Positions 33,866 to 44,967 of a stretch of 64,000 bases of DNA are shown piece by piece. This DNA is from Manihot esculenta (taxonomy: Eukaryota > Streptophyta > Magnoliopsida > Malpighiales > Euphorbiaceae), in NCBI RefSeq assembly GCF_001659605.2, contig NC_035170.2, positions 30,918,020-30,982,019 of the forward strand. The letters run 5' to 3'. Positions within the stretch are counted from its first letter, which is position 1. Each line of letters opens with the position of its first letter. Made by a program: the position numbers and the translations under genes. The notes under the pieces were generated by a model. That model made no database searches and was not told the DNA's origin. It saw nothing but the letters and a program-made list of their open reading frames with translations.

Positions 33866-35280
33866 ATGGCTAATCACCAGGAGAGTAACCTTAACGTCCC
33901 AAATGACCTAAGCTCTGTCCAAGAGGGGCAACAATTCTCCTTTTCTAGTCCTACGACATTAAACAACCAAACGCCTGTTCCCCTTAATCTCTCGCCAAGT
34001 TTGGCAGGGAATACCCCCACTGTTACCCTGTCTAACCAGGATCTTCAAAACATGACTTTCCAGTTACAAAATACCGCCCACTGGTTGGGGTAGATAATGC
34101 AACAGAGAGGCCTCAGCACCCCAGTAAATACACTCCCGGTTGTAGAGGAACCTCAGACCAATGACCCCCGACCTGCACCTGACCGTCTTCAAACTAGCAG
34201 CCGCGATACTGGAGAAAAAGGGAGAAGAGCCGGGGAAGAGGAAGAACCGGAGGCCTGAATCCATGCGAGGAGGGCGAGAGAGATGATAGAAAATGAGGAG
34301 GTAGATAACTATTCAGCCGAAACAACCGGGTGGACGGGAACTGAAGCAGAGGAGGAGGAGTACCACCTAGAGAAAAAACCCAGCCCGGAAGACGAGAAGA
34401 TGGACCAAAAGTTGAAGAGATTGAGAGAACAGCTCTTAGCCGAGCTAGGTAAGAAAGACCAAAGCCAAACCTCTTTGCCTACTTCTTCCCCTTTCTCAAA
34501 GTGGGTGCAGCAAGAGACTGTCCCTAAGAAGTTTATGATGCCATCAATGGCGGCCTATGACGGAGCTGGTAACCCGAGGGAGCACGTCATGAACTATAAG
34601 ACCTTCATGGAGTTGCAAACTCTGTCAGATGCCTTAATGTGTAAAGTGTTTCCAACGACGCTCTCGGGACCAGCGCGGGCGTGGTTCAACAGCCTTGAGG
34701 CCGGAAGTATCAGAAGTTTCGGAGACTTAGCCACTCGCTTCATCAGTCGATTCATAGCCGGGGTGCCAGCAGAGAGGAAGACGAGCTACTTGGAGACAGT
34801 AAGACAGAGAGGGGGCGAATCACTCAGAGAGTATGTCGCTCATTTCAATACGGAGGCCCTGCAGATTCCCGAACTCGATGAAGGAAGGGCGGTAGAGGCC
34901 ATGCAAAAGGGAACGACCTCTGCCGAGTTCTTCGGTTCCTTAAGCAGGAAGCCTCCGACCTCCCTGGCCGAGCTGATGAAGAGAGCGGAGAAGTATATAA
35001 GGCAGGATGACGCCTTAGTAACAAGCCGATTTGCCAAAGGGATGACAGGAAAAGAAAAAGCCTCAGAAGAAAGGAGGCCGGAGAGACATGAAAAGAAACA
35101 CGGCAAGAGGCCCAAGCCGTACAAGCAGGCCTGGGAGTGAAGGGATCAAAGGCCTCCCCCTCCACGGGCCCATGAGCCAAGATTGCTTCCCCCTTGGGTC
35201 CCTGAGAAGCCGACTCCATTAAATGCGTCCAGAGCCGAGGTGCTCATGGCTGTCCAAGATAAGGAGTTCCTCTAGTGGCC
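33866..35280 (+). pseudogene. Tat-type gag with in-frame stops
   Basis: One continuous reading frame from ATG 33866, broken by TAG at 34091-34093, TGA at 34256-34258, TGA at 35138-35140 and TAG near 35273. The central Gag domain (about 34540-34990) is well kept, with AYDGAGNPREHVMNYKTFM, ARAWFNSLEAGSI and VRQRGGESLREYVAHFN. These are typical of plant Tat retrotransposon Gag proteins, which form the particle and bind RNA. All stops are single-base changes compatible with C-to-T (or G-to-A) decay, and there is no frameshift. Confidence 0.85.
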
Positions 35281-37837
35281 CAAACCTATGAAGTCGGAAG
35301 CAGACCAACGGAACCCTGACAAATATTGTCAATATCATCGGACGCATGGCCACGATACCAACAACTGCTTCCAGTTGATAGCAGAGATCGAGAGGTTGAT
35401 AAAGAGAGGGCATTTCAAGAACTTTGTGAAGAAATCAGAGGGACAAAGGCCTCAATCCAGTCCGGCGATTCAGATGCCGAGGAGAACAGGAACTGGACCA
35501 GTGAACGATGGATCCAGTGGGACCATCAACATGATTGTTGGAGGAACGGGAGGTCGGATGGGCCGCCGAGGGAAGAAGAGAAATCGGGAGGGAGAGAGCA
35601 GCAGTACTGAGGTCATGCAAATCGTTGACCACTCTCCCATGACCATTACCTTCTCTTCAGAAGATGCTCAGGGTATTCAGATGCCCCATGATGACGCGCT
35701 CGTCATTGAAGCCGTCATTCATAATTATCGGGTAAAGAAGGTCTTAGTGGATGACGGGAGTAAAGTCAACTTGCTACCATATCGGGTCTTTCAGCAGATG
35801 GGAATTCCGGAAGAACAGTTGGTCCGAGACCAGGCACCAATCAAGGGGATAGGAGGAGTACCGGTGCTCGTAGAAGGGAAGGTGAAACTGGCTCTCACCT
35901 TAGGTGAAGCACCCAGGACTCGCACTCACCACGAGGTATTTTTAGTGGTCAAACTTCCGTTGAGCTATAATGTGATCCTGGGGAGGCCTGCGCTGTTCAA
36001 CTTCGAAGCTGTCACCAGTATCAGATATTTGGCGCTTAAATTTCCAACAGAAGAAGGAGTGGGAATAGTCCGGGGCAGCCAGAAGGAGGCAAGAGCAGTA
36101 TACTTAGCCACAGTAGCAGAACCGAGCTCCACTGGAAAAGCTCTTGATTCGAAAGTTCTAGAGGTTCGGGATGAGAAAACAGAGGCCAGGACAGAACCGG
36201 TGGGGGAGCTGGAGATCTTCCCTTTATCAGAAGCAGTGGCAGAAAAGGTCTTCAGTCTCAACGCCGGCCTCACTGAAGAACAAAAAGCTGAGGTCATGGC
36301 CCTGATCCGAGGTCATGCGTCTAGTTTCGCCTGGAAGCCCTCCGACATGCCTGGAATTGACCCTAAGGTAATGACACACAAACTGAATGTACTCCCCGAA
36401 GCCAAGCCAGTAAAGCAGAAGAAGAGAGTAGTAGGAAGAGAGAAGCAGCAGGCCACCAGGGAGGAGGTGCAGAAACTCGAGGAGGCAGGCTTTATTAGGG
36501 AAGTTATGTACCCGCAGTGGCTAGCAAATCCTGTATTAGTCAAAAAAGCCAATGGCAAATATAGGATGTGCATAGATTTTACTGACCTAAATAAGGCCTG
36601 CCCTAAAGATTGTTATCCACTTCCTGATATTAATAAAATGGTCGACTCTACGGCCGGTTTCGATTATATGTCTTCTTCGGATGCTATGTCTGGTTATCAT
36701 CAAATTCCAATGGAAAGGTCGGATGAGGAAAAGACCTCGTTTATAATTGAAGATGGAACTTATTGCTACAGAGCTATGCCATTCGGATTGAGGAATGCCG
36801 GGGCAACTTACCAAAGATTGATGAATAAAATCTTCAAAAACCAGATTGGCAGAAATGTAGAAGTTTATGTAGATGATATGGTGGTCAAAAGCCCAAATTT
36901 CCAGCAGCACATAGCAGAATTGAGGGAGGTATTCGGGGTATTAAACCAGTACAGAATGAAGTTGAACCCAGCAAAATGTGCTTTCTTTATTAGAGGAGGA
37001 AAATTCTTGGGATTCATGGGGAGCGGAAAAGGCATCGAGCCTAACCCGGAGAAGGTAGAAGCCATATTGAAAATGCCAGAGCCGACCTGTGTAAGGGACG
37101 TCCAAAGACTAACCGGAAGAGTAGTAGCACTCAACCGATTCATGTCAAGGTCAGCAGAAAAATGCTTACCATTTTTCAAAAAATTGAGGAAGGTGCCAAA
37201 CTTTGAATGGACAGAAGACTGCCGAAAAGCCTTCGCAGAGCTTAAGGGATATCTCAGCTCGCCCCACGTGCTCAGTAGTCCTATGAAAGGAGAAGAACTT
37301 CTGATATACTTGGCAGCCTCAGAACAAGCAGTCAGCGCAGTGTTAGTAAGGGTGGAAGAAGGGGAGCAGAAACACATTTTTTACGTCAGCAAGGTACTCA
37401 GAGATATCGAGGTCAGATATTCGAACATTGAAAAAATGGCTTACGCCCTATTGCTAGCAGTCCAGAAATTCAAAGTTTATTTGGAAGGCCACTAAGGAGT
37501 TGTGATGACAGACCAACCCTTAAAGAAGTTTCTACGCAGGCCGAAAACTTCAGGTCGGATGTTGGCTTGGTCCGTAGAGATCAGCCCTTACTGTCTAGAG
37601 TATCGACCTAGGACAGCTATAAAATCTCAAGCCTTGGCTGACTTCATAGCAGAATGCACATTCAACGGGGAGCAGAGAGGATCATCCTCAGGAATAGCAG
37701 GAAAGGAACGTGAGGGGGAGCCTCATCCAGAATTTAACTGGAAGTTGTATGTAGACGGAGCATCAGGCACTGAGGGCAGTGGTGCTGGAATAATGCTTAA
37801 GGGGCCAGAGGATTTTAAGGTATGTTACGCCTTACGT
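35281..37837 (+). pseudogene. Tat-type protease, RT, RNase H and second RNase H (truncated)
   Basis: Same frame as gag. It opens with a Cys/His cluster CQYHRTHGHDTNNC (CX2HX4HX4C), then the protease with VDDGSKVNLLPY and VILGRPAL. Reverse transcriptase follows with YRMCIDFTDLNKACPKD, MPFGLRNAGATYQRLM and catalytic YVDDMVV near 36870. RNase H comes next, with a TAA at 37493-37495. Then comes a second RNase H-like domain starting LYVDGASGTEGSGAG, a hallmark of the Tat group. It is cut at 37837 by element C. The protease Asp-Ser/Thr-Gly triad reads DDGS, close to the DDGSS usual in this group. Confidence 0.88.
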
Positions 37838-38073
37838 TGTAATACCCGGCTAGACTCCGGTATCGGAATTCCTACCGTCCGGTGGAATCTCGGATGTCGG
37901 AGACCTCTAGAAGGGGTAAATCATGTTTTATGAAATGTTTTAATGGTTTTCATGATTTTAAATGAAAAGGAAATGAGTTTTTGCATGAAAACAACTTTGG
38001 AGGAAAACTCAGGTTCGGCCGCCGAAACACAAAGTTCGGCCGCCGAACATGCATGCATTTCGGGTGAGCCTTA
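37838..38073 (+). repeat. Element C 5' LTR, first part
   Basis: Starts TGTAATACCCGG, the sense-orientation start of the same LTR superfamily seen reversed in A, B and D. TTCGGCCGCCGAA sites lie at 38014 and 38035. Interrupted after GAGCCTTA by element B; solo LTR E shows the uninterrupted sequence. Confidence 0.92.
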
Positions 38074-40331
38074 TGTAACAGCCCGGAAACCGAACTATTA
38101 CCGGCGCTAGGATCCAGATCGGCTTAAGGCCGCCGGGACCCGTAGCAAGCCTACTGTGAACTCTGTGTACCTGTAAGAACTCATACATGATCATACATTT
38201 TCTGTAAAAATTTAAAACTTTCTTCTTTTTCCAAGGCTTAACCTGTGCATACTCTGTCTCTATGCTGTATACCCCTACTAGAGCCCTCATCATAGCTCTA
38301 GGTGGGCTGAACTCGTTATAGGTTAAGCCTGGTTTTCATATACATATCATAAAACATTTTAATAAAAGATCATGTATGTAAAAAGATAACATTTTATACA
38401 TTGGTCAGCACAATTCTATACACTGTACATCCTTTACTATCACTTTACATTTACATGTCCACCCTAACTATTACATGTCCTTCAGCTCTTTTGTACCCTG
38501 CTAACTTCTCTCTGGACTCTAAACTTGCAAAACTGGGGTTAAGGGAGAGGGATGAGCTATACTAGCCCAGTGAGCAGAACTATAAAACAGGTGATAAAAC
38601 ATGCCTTCATGGAATGCATCATAGCACAAACAATTCACATCAAGGATAAACCTGTCACCAAGTAGTCCCATCGTCATTTCTTTTGCCAGGGCGTAGTCAA
38701 AGGCTCACTGGACTTCCTGTTATCATATCATAACTTACACTGCCCCAGGGCTTGTTAGGCACCTGGTCTTGGCGTCCTCTTTAGTGCCAGCGGCGTAGTC
38801 AAAAGCTCACTGGACTTTCATTACATTATGCCAGCGGCGTAGTCAAAGGCTCGCTGGACTTCCTGCCAGGGACTATTGGATCATCCAGCATTTACCCACA
38901 TTCACAATAAAATATGCAATGCGTCATCTTCGTGTCATCTAATGCAATCAACCTATAACGTAGTCATGATGCATGAAACATGATAAAAACATTTGATATT
39001 CCATATTAAAACATTTAAGTTTAGTTCCACTCACCTTTGGCTGACTCTGATCTAACTCTGCAGGTTCTGAAGCAGTGCTCACTGCTGCTCTCTCTGGTTC
39101 CTCTGGTCCGTTCCTACACAGGTGGACTTATATGAGGTACCAAACTAATACAAGAACAACTCTAAGAAACTCCCCAAAACCCCTCTAAGAGATCCTAAAA
39201 CAATCACATAGAGCATGCAAAAGAAGGCTGGACAGGGCACTTTCGGCGGCAAGTTCGGAAGCCGAAAGTCCCGTCCAGAGACGAAACTCATGCACTTTCG
39301 GCGGTCGAACCTCTTCCTTCGGCAGCCGAAAGTCCTCTTACACTCCTTCGGGTGCACCTTCGGCATCCGAAAGTCTCGTCCAGAGACGAAACTCAACCTT
39401 CGGCAGCACTTTCGGCGGCCGAACCTTGCCTCCAGAGACGAAAGTCTAAATTTTCGGAAGCAAGCTTTGGCAGCCGAAACTGCCTCCATAAGGGGTTCGG
39501 CGGCCGAACCTTCCTTCGGCGGCCGAACCTGGCCTTGCTCGAAGGGCAGAGACTTGCTCTGCTTCATGCAAACTTCCCCCAACTCCTCTCAACATGCATA
39601 CCAACTTCTCACAACTAGCATATACTCAAATATATGCACAAAGGGGTCTAAAACTAACCTAAAACCCCAAACAAACATAGCACATAACACATAAACATGC
39701 TTAAACATCAAAGATCACCAAAAACCTCTCCTAAACCTAAACATGCATACTACCCATCCAAACTTCATAAAACCTTTAAAAATCGTTAAAGAAGCTCAGG
39801 ATCTTCACTTACCTCTTAGAGAACTTGAGGATGAAGGATCCTAACGTGGAGATATGAAGAAATCCTCTTCCAAAACTCCAAGCTTCCAAACTTAGTTCTT
39901 TTTGCTAAAAACCTTCAAAACAAACATAAACCCTTAAAAACTTGGAAAGATTTGGTGAAAATCATGGAAAACATGAAGTCAACTTTGGAGAGGGTTTGGC
40001 TCACCTCTGGCTGCTGGTGAAGGAGAAAATATCCTCCTTTTCACCGACCTTTGGCCCTTTTATAGGTGGCTGGCCAGACCACCTTCGGCAGCCGAATGTG
40101 ATGCCTAAACCATGCAAGGTTCGGCGGCCAAAAGTGACCTTCGGCGGCTGAACATGTGCATTTCTCCCTTATTGCTTTTCTTGCAAAAACTTAATCCTTT
40201 TAACACTTTAAAACATAAAAACACTTAAAACATCTTAGAAAACATATGTAGTACCCTTCCAGAGGGCTCCGACACCTGAGATTCCACCGAACTACAGAAA
40301 TTTCGATGCCGGACTCTAGCTGGGTATTACA
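38074..40331 (-). repeat. Element B 3' LTR (left)
   Basis: 2258 bp, TGTAACAG...GGTATTACA. Longer than A's LTR because of a three-unit minisatellite at about 38686-38875 (unit with GGCGTAGTCAAAGGCTC). Two TTCGG-type sites near the promoter, at 40120 and 40140, have lost one arm base each. Confidence 0.93.
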
Positions 40332-40345
40332 TTCTCCCCCCTTAA
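40332..40345 (-). other. Element B polypurine tract
   Basis: Plus-strand TTCTCCCCCCTTAA beside the left LTR; purine-rich in the element sense. Confidence 0.85.
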
Positions 40346-40414
40346 GAACATTCGTCCCCGAATGTTCCTCAAACATATAAACACACAAGCACATAGAAAA
40401 GGGGAAAACTAACC

Positions 40415-43400
40415 TTAGAACAGATATGGGTATTGCTGGAGCATAGAATCCCGTGTCTCCCAGGTGCACTCTTCTAGGTTATGGTGGTTCCACAAGACTT
40501 TCACCATCGGTATCTCTTTGTTCCTCAGCTTCCTGATCTGTGTGTCCAGAATCCGTACTGGCTGTTCCACATAGGTGAGATCTCCTAGGATCTCTACATC
40601 AGGCTCACTACGAACCTTACTCGGATCTGACACAAACTTCCTTAACATAGAAACATGAAACATCGGGTGAATTCTCTCCATAGATGCAGGCAAATCCAGC
40701 TTGTACGACACATTCCCGATCTTCTGCAAGATCTCAAAAGGACCAATGTATCGTGGAGCTAGTTTACCCTTCTTTCCAAAACGAACCACTCCTTTCATCG
40801 GAGACACTTTTAGCAATACCATATCACCCTCCTGAAACTCTATCTGCTTCCTACGGATGTCTGCATAACTTTTCTGTCTGCTGACAGCTGTCTTGATCCT
40901 CTCTCTGATGATAGGCACCAACCTGCTGGTAATCTCTACAATCTCTGGCCCTGCAAGAGCCTTCTCTCTTACCTCTTCCCAGCAAACAGGTGTTCGGCAC
41001 TTCCTTCCATACAGAGCTTCATAAGGGGCCATCCCTATGCTAGCATGATGGCTGTTATTGTAGGCAAACTCCACCAGGGGTAGATGCTGCCTCCAAGAAC
41101 CGCCAAAGTCTAACACACACATCCTTAACATGTCTTCAATGGTCTGGATGATCCTCTCTGACTGTCCATCTGTCTGTGGATGAAAAGCAGTGCTGAAATC
41201 AAACCTTGTGCCCATCTCAGCTTGCAGACTCCGCCAAAATCGGGAGGTAAACTGTGGTCCTCTGTCTGATACTATTGAGACTGGAACTCCATGCAGCCTC
41301 ACTATCTCTTCCACATATACCTGCGCTAGCTTGTCCACAGAGTAGTTACTCCTAACTGGAATGAAGTGAGCAGATTTAGTCAGTCTATCCACAATCACCC
41401 AAATGGAGTCTAGCCTGTTGGATGTCGTCGGTAACCCCACTACAAAATCCATAGCTATGTTCTCCCATTTCCACTCTGGAATCGGCAGTGGGTTAAGCAT
41501 TCCAGCCGGTTTCTGATGCTCTAGCTTCACCCTTTGACAAACCTCGCAGGCGGACACATACTGTGCCACTTCTCTCTTCATGGCTGGCCACCAATACACT
41601 CTCTTCAGATCTTGGTACATCTTGGTGGCTCCAGGGTGAACGCTATATCTTGCATTATGAGCTTCCCTCATAATGTCTTCCTTCAAACCACTGTCATCTG
41701 GTACACATAACCTCTTCCCGTGCCGAAGAATCCCCTCACTGTCAAATCTGAACTCTGCACTGTTGCCAGACTGAACAGTCCTGGCAATCTTCACTAACTC
41801 AGGGTCCTCGTGCTGTTTCAGAGCCACTTGCTCTAGAAACACGGGTGTAACTCTCATCTGTGCTATCAAGGCACCTGTACCAGATAACTCCAACTGCAAC
41901 CCTTCTTCTAAAAGCCTGTAAAAGTCCTTCACCACCGGTCTTCTCGTCGCTATAAGGTGAGATAAACTGCCTAGTGACTTCCGGCTTAAGGCATCAGCTA
42001 CCACATTAGCCTTTCCCGGATGATACTGGATCTTACAATCATAATCACTGAGCAATTCAACCCATCGTCTCTGCCTCAAGTTTAGCTCTCTCTGACTCAA
42101 GATGTGCTGCAGGCTCTTATGATCCGTGAAGATCTCACATTTTACCCCATAGAGGTAATGCCTCCACATCTTAAGTGCAAAGATAACAGCTGTCATTTCC
42201 AGATCGTGTGTCAGATAGTTTAGCTCGTGCTTCTTCAGCTGTCTTGAAGCATAAGCTATCACTCTGTCTTTCTGCATCAACACACAACCTAATCCCACTC
42301 GGGATGCATCACAGTACACTGTGAAGTCTTCATCACTAGTCGGCAGAGCTAACACCGGTGTTGAGTTAACCGTCTCTTCAACTCTTCAAAACTCTCCTCA
42401 CACTCTTCTGACCACACAAACTTCTGGTTCTTCCTGGTCAGTCTGGTCATAGGAGCAGCTATCTTCGAGAAGTCCTGAACGAACCTCCGATAGTAACCTG
42501 CCAAACCCAGAAAACTCTTGATCTCTGTCACTGTAGTGGGTGTAGGCCAGTTGGCTACTGCTTCTACCTTCTTGGGATCCACTGCTATACCTTCATCTGA
42601 TACTACATGTCCCAAAAAGGAAATGCTCCTCAGCCAGAACTCACACTTGGAGAACTTGGCATACAAGCCATGCTCTCTCAAAGTCTGCAGGACTATCCTC
42701 AGATGATGGGCATGCTCTTCTGCATCTCTGGAGTACACTAGAATATCATCTATAAAGACGATCACAAAGCGATCCAGGTACTCCCTAAAAACCCTGTTCA
42801 TGAGATCCATAAATGCTGCAGGGGCGTTAGTCAACCCAAACGGCATTACTAGGAACTCATAATGCCCATATCTGGTTCTGAATGCTGTCTTGGGTACATC
42901 CTCTTCCCTGATCTTCAACTGATGGTATCCAGATCTCAGATCTATCTTAGAGAAACCTGCTCCTGCCAGCTGGTCGAATAGATCATCGATCCTGGGTAGA
43001 GGATACTTGTTCTTGGTAGTGACTTTGTTCAACTGCCTGTAGTCGATACAAAGTCTAAGAGATCCATCCTTCTTTTGACAAACAATACTGGAGCACCCCA
43101 AGGTGAGGTACTCGGGCGGATGAAACCCTTGTCTACCAACTCCTGTAACTGCTCTTTTAACTCTTTCAACTCTGCTGGCGCCATCCTGTAGGGAGGAATA
43201 CAGATCGGTCTCGTACCAGGCATCAATTCAATCTCGAACTCTATTTTCCTATCAGGTGGTAGTCCTGGAAGCTCTTCAGAAAACACATCTGGGAATTCTC
43301 TAACCACTGGTACTGTGGATGGTTCCCCAACCTGCTTATCTAGCTCTCTCACATGAGCTATGAACCCCTGACAACCCCTCCTTAACAACCTACGAGCCTG

Positions 43401-44967
43401 AAGGGCTGATATCAAACCCTTAGGTGTCCCCCTCCTATCTCCTCTGAAGACACACTCTGACCCATCCTGGTCTCGGAAACTCACTACCTTGTCTCTGCAG
43501 TTCAAGGTAGCATCAAACGTAGATAACCAGTCCATCCCTAGAATGACATCAAAATCTGTCAACTCTAGGACCACTAGGTCGGCTGGAAGGTATCTACCCT
43601 CTATGCATACTGGACTTAACCGACAGACTGACTCTGCCAATGATGGGTCACATCTGGGTCCACTAACCCAAAGAGGACACTCTAACTCAGTGACTATTAA
43701 ACCCAACCTCTCTGCGGCTCTAGAAGCAATAAAAGAGTGAGAAGCACCGGGGTCCATTAAAGCATACACCTCAGAACACCCAATGATGAGATTACCTGAC
43801 ACCACTGTGTTTGAAGTGTCCGCCTCCTGTTGAGTCATGGTGAAAATCCGTGCTGGGGCTGACGGACCTGCACCTCGGGAACCCATCCCTGATGAAGAGG
43901 CTGCCCCTCTTCCTCTGCCTCTGCCACTGCTCTGTGGTACGGCTGAAGCTGCTGGCTGTGCTACACTGCCCGAAGTCACCTGCTGGGATGGTGCAACCAT
44001 AGTCGCTTGAGGACATTCTCGTGCAATATGTCCTTCCTGCCCACATCTATAGCAGGCTGTAGTTCCCATCAGACAGACTCCTCTGTGTAGTCTACCACAT
44101 TTCTTGCATACTTGACTATTCTTGCCAGAGCTGGAGCCACTACTCATTCCCAGACCAGATTTAATCTTGTTCCAGAACTTTCCCCTTTTTCCTCTTTTCC
44201 TGTCCCATCTCTGCTTACTTGCACCGGCTGTACTTTGTGTGGAGGTAACTGGCTTAGAACCAGAAGACTGTGCCCTAGGCTGTTTTACTGTTCCCTGTAA
44301 AATGGCACTCGCCTCCATCTTCCTAGCTGCATCCACGATAGAGTGGAAGCTCTCCTTCTCTGCTGGAAGAATCAAGGAGAAATACCTGGGATGAAGTCTC
44401 GTGGCATATCTCCTTGCCTTCTTCTGATCTGTATCGTACGCCTGACCCACATAGGGTAACAATTCCAGGAACTTATCTGTATATTCATCCACTGACATCT
44501 CCTCTGTCTGCCTTAACTGCTCGAACTCTACAACCTTCATTTCCCTGGAACTGTCAGGAAAAGCCCACCCAGCAAATTCATTGGCGAACTCTTCCCAGGA
44601 CATACTGTCTATTCTGGGGTCCACATAGTTCTTGAACCACTCTCTGGCCTTCTTACACTTCAATGTGAACCCTGCCATCTCAATGGCCCTATGATCATCA
44701 GCTCCCAACTCACTTGTGATCATCCTGACTGCGCTGAGATACTCAAAAGGATCATCTCCCGTGTTGAACTTAGGAGCATCCAACTTTAAGGAGCATCCAA
44801 CTTTAAGTACTCCATCATCTTCACCTTACTCTCCTCTGAGGTACTAGGCTGCTGTGCCTCAACAACCGGGGCTACTGGTTCAGGTGGAGGTGGTGGAGGT
44901 ACTGTTTCTCTAGGTTCTGGTTGTGGTGAACTTGTTGGATATGGTGGGGGTGGATACATGGGATAAC
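40415..44967 (-). pseudogene. Element B gag (3' part), protease and pol, frameshifted
   Basis: Homologous over its whole length to A's polyprotein. Gag core and both zinc motifs are present, with an intact CYRCGQEGHIARECP knuckle. The protease has LMDPGASHSF and runs in frame into RT. Breaks relative to A: a 17-bp tandem duplication at about 44775-44808, a one-base loss near 43074 at the start of RT, a three-base loss near 42955 removing one Cys, and a one-base loss near 42362 between RT and RNase H. RNase H, integrase (HHCC, D-D-E) and the chromodomain are then open for 646 codons to 40415. B cannot make a full polyprotein, yet every domain is recognisable. Confidence 0.93.

Larger units (their letters stand above)
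33272..37837 (+). mobile_element. Tat-type Ty3/gypsy retrotransposon, 3' part separated by nested insertions
   Basis: Left end begins TGATGACC and the LTR ends TCATCA, a small inverted terminal match. The PBS and the internal order gag, protease, RT, RNase H, second RNase H fit the Tat/Retand group of the OTA lineage. Element C is inserted at 37838, inside the second RNase H, with candidate duplication TACGT at 37833-37837. The remaining Tat sequence should lie beyond the right edge. The 5 bp before the LTR are ATTAA; the right copy is not in the window. Confidence 0.85.

Noticed and set aside
38686..38875. Regular direct repeats with spacers, superficially CRISPR-like
   Set aside because: Few units, degenerate spacers that are themselves similar, and located inside a retrotransposon LTR of a plant genome; a minisatellite explains them.
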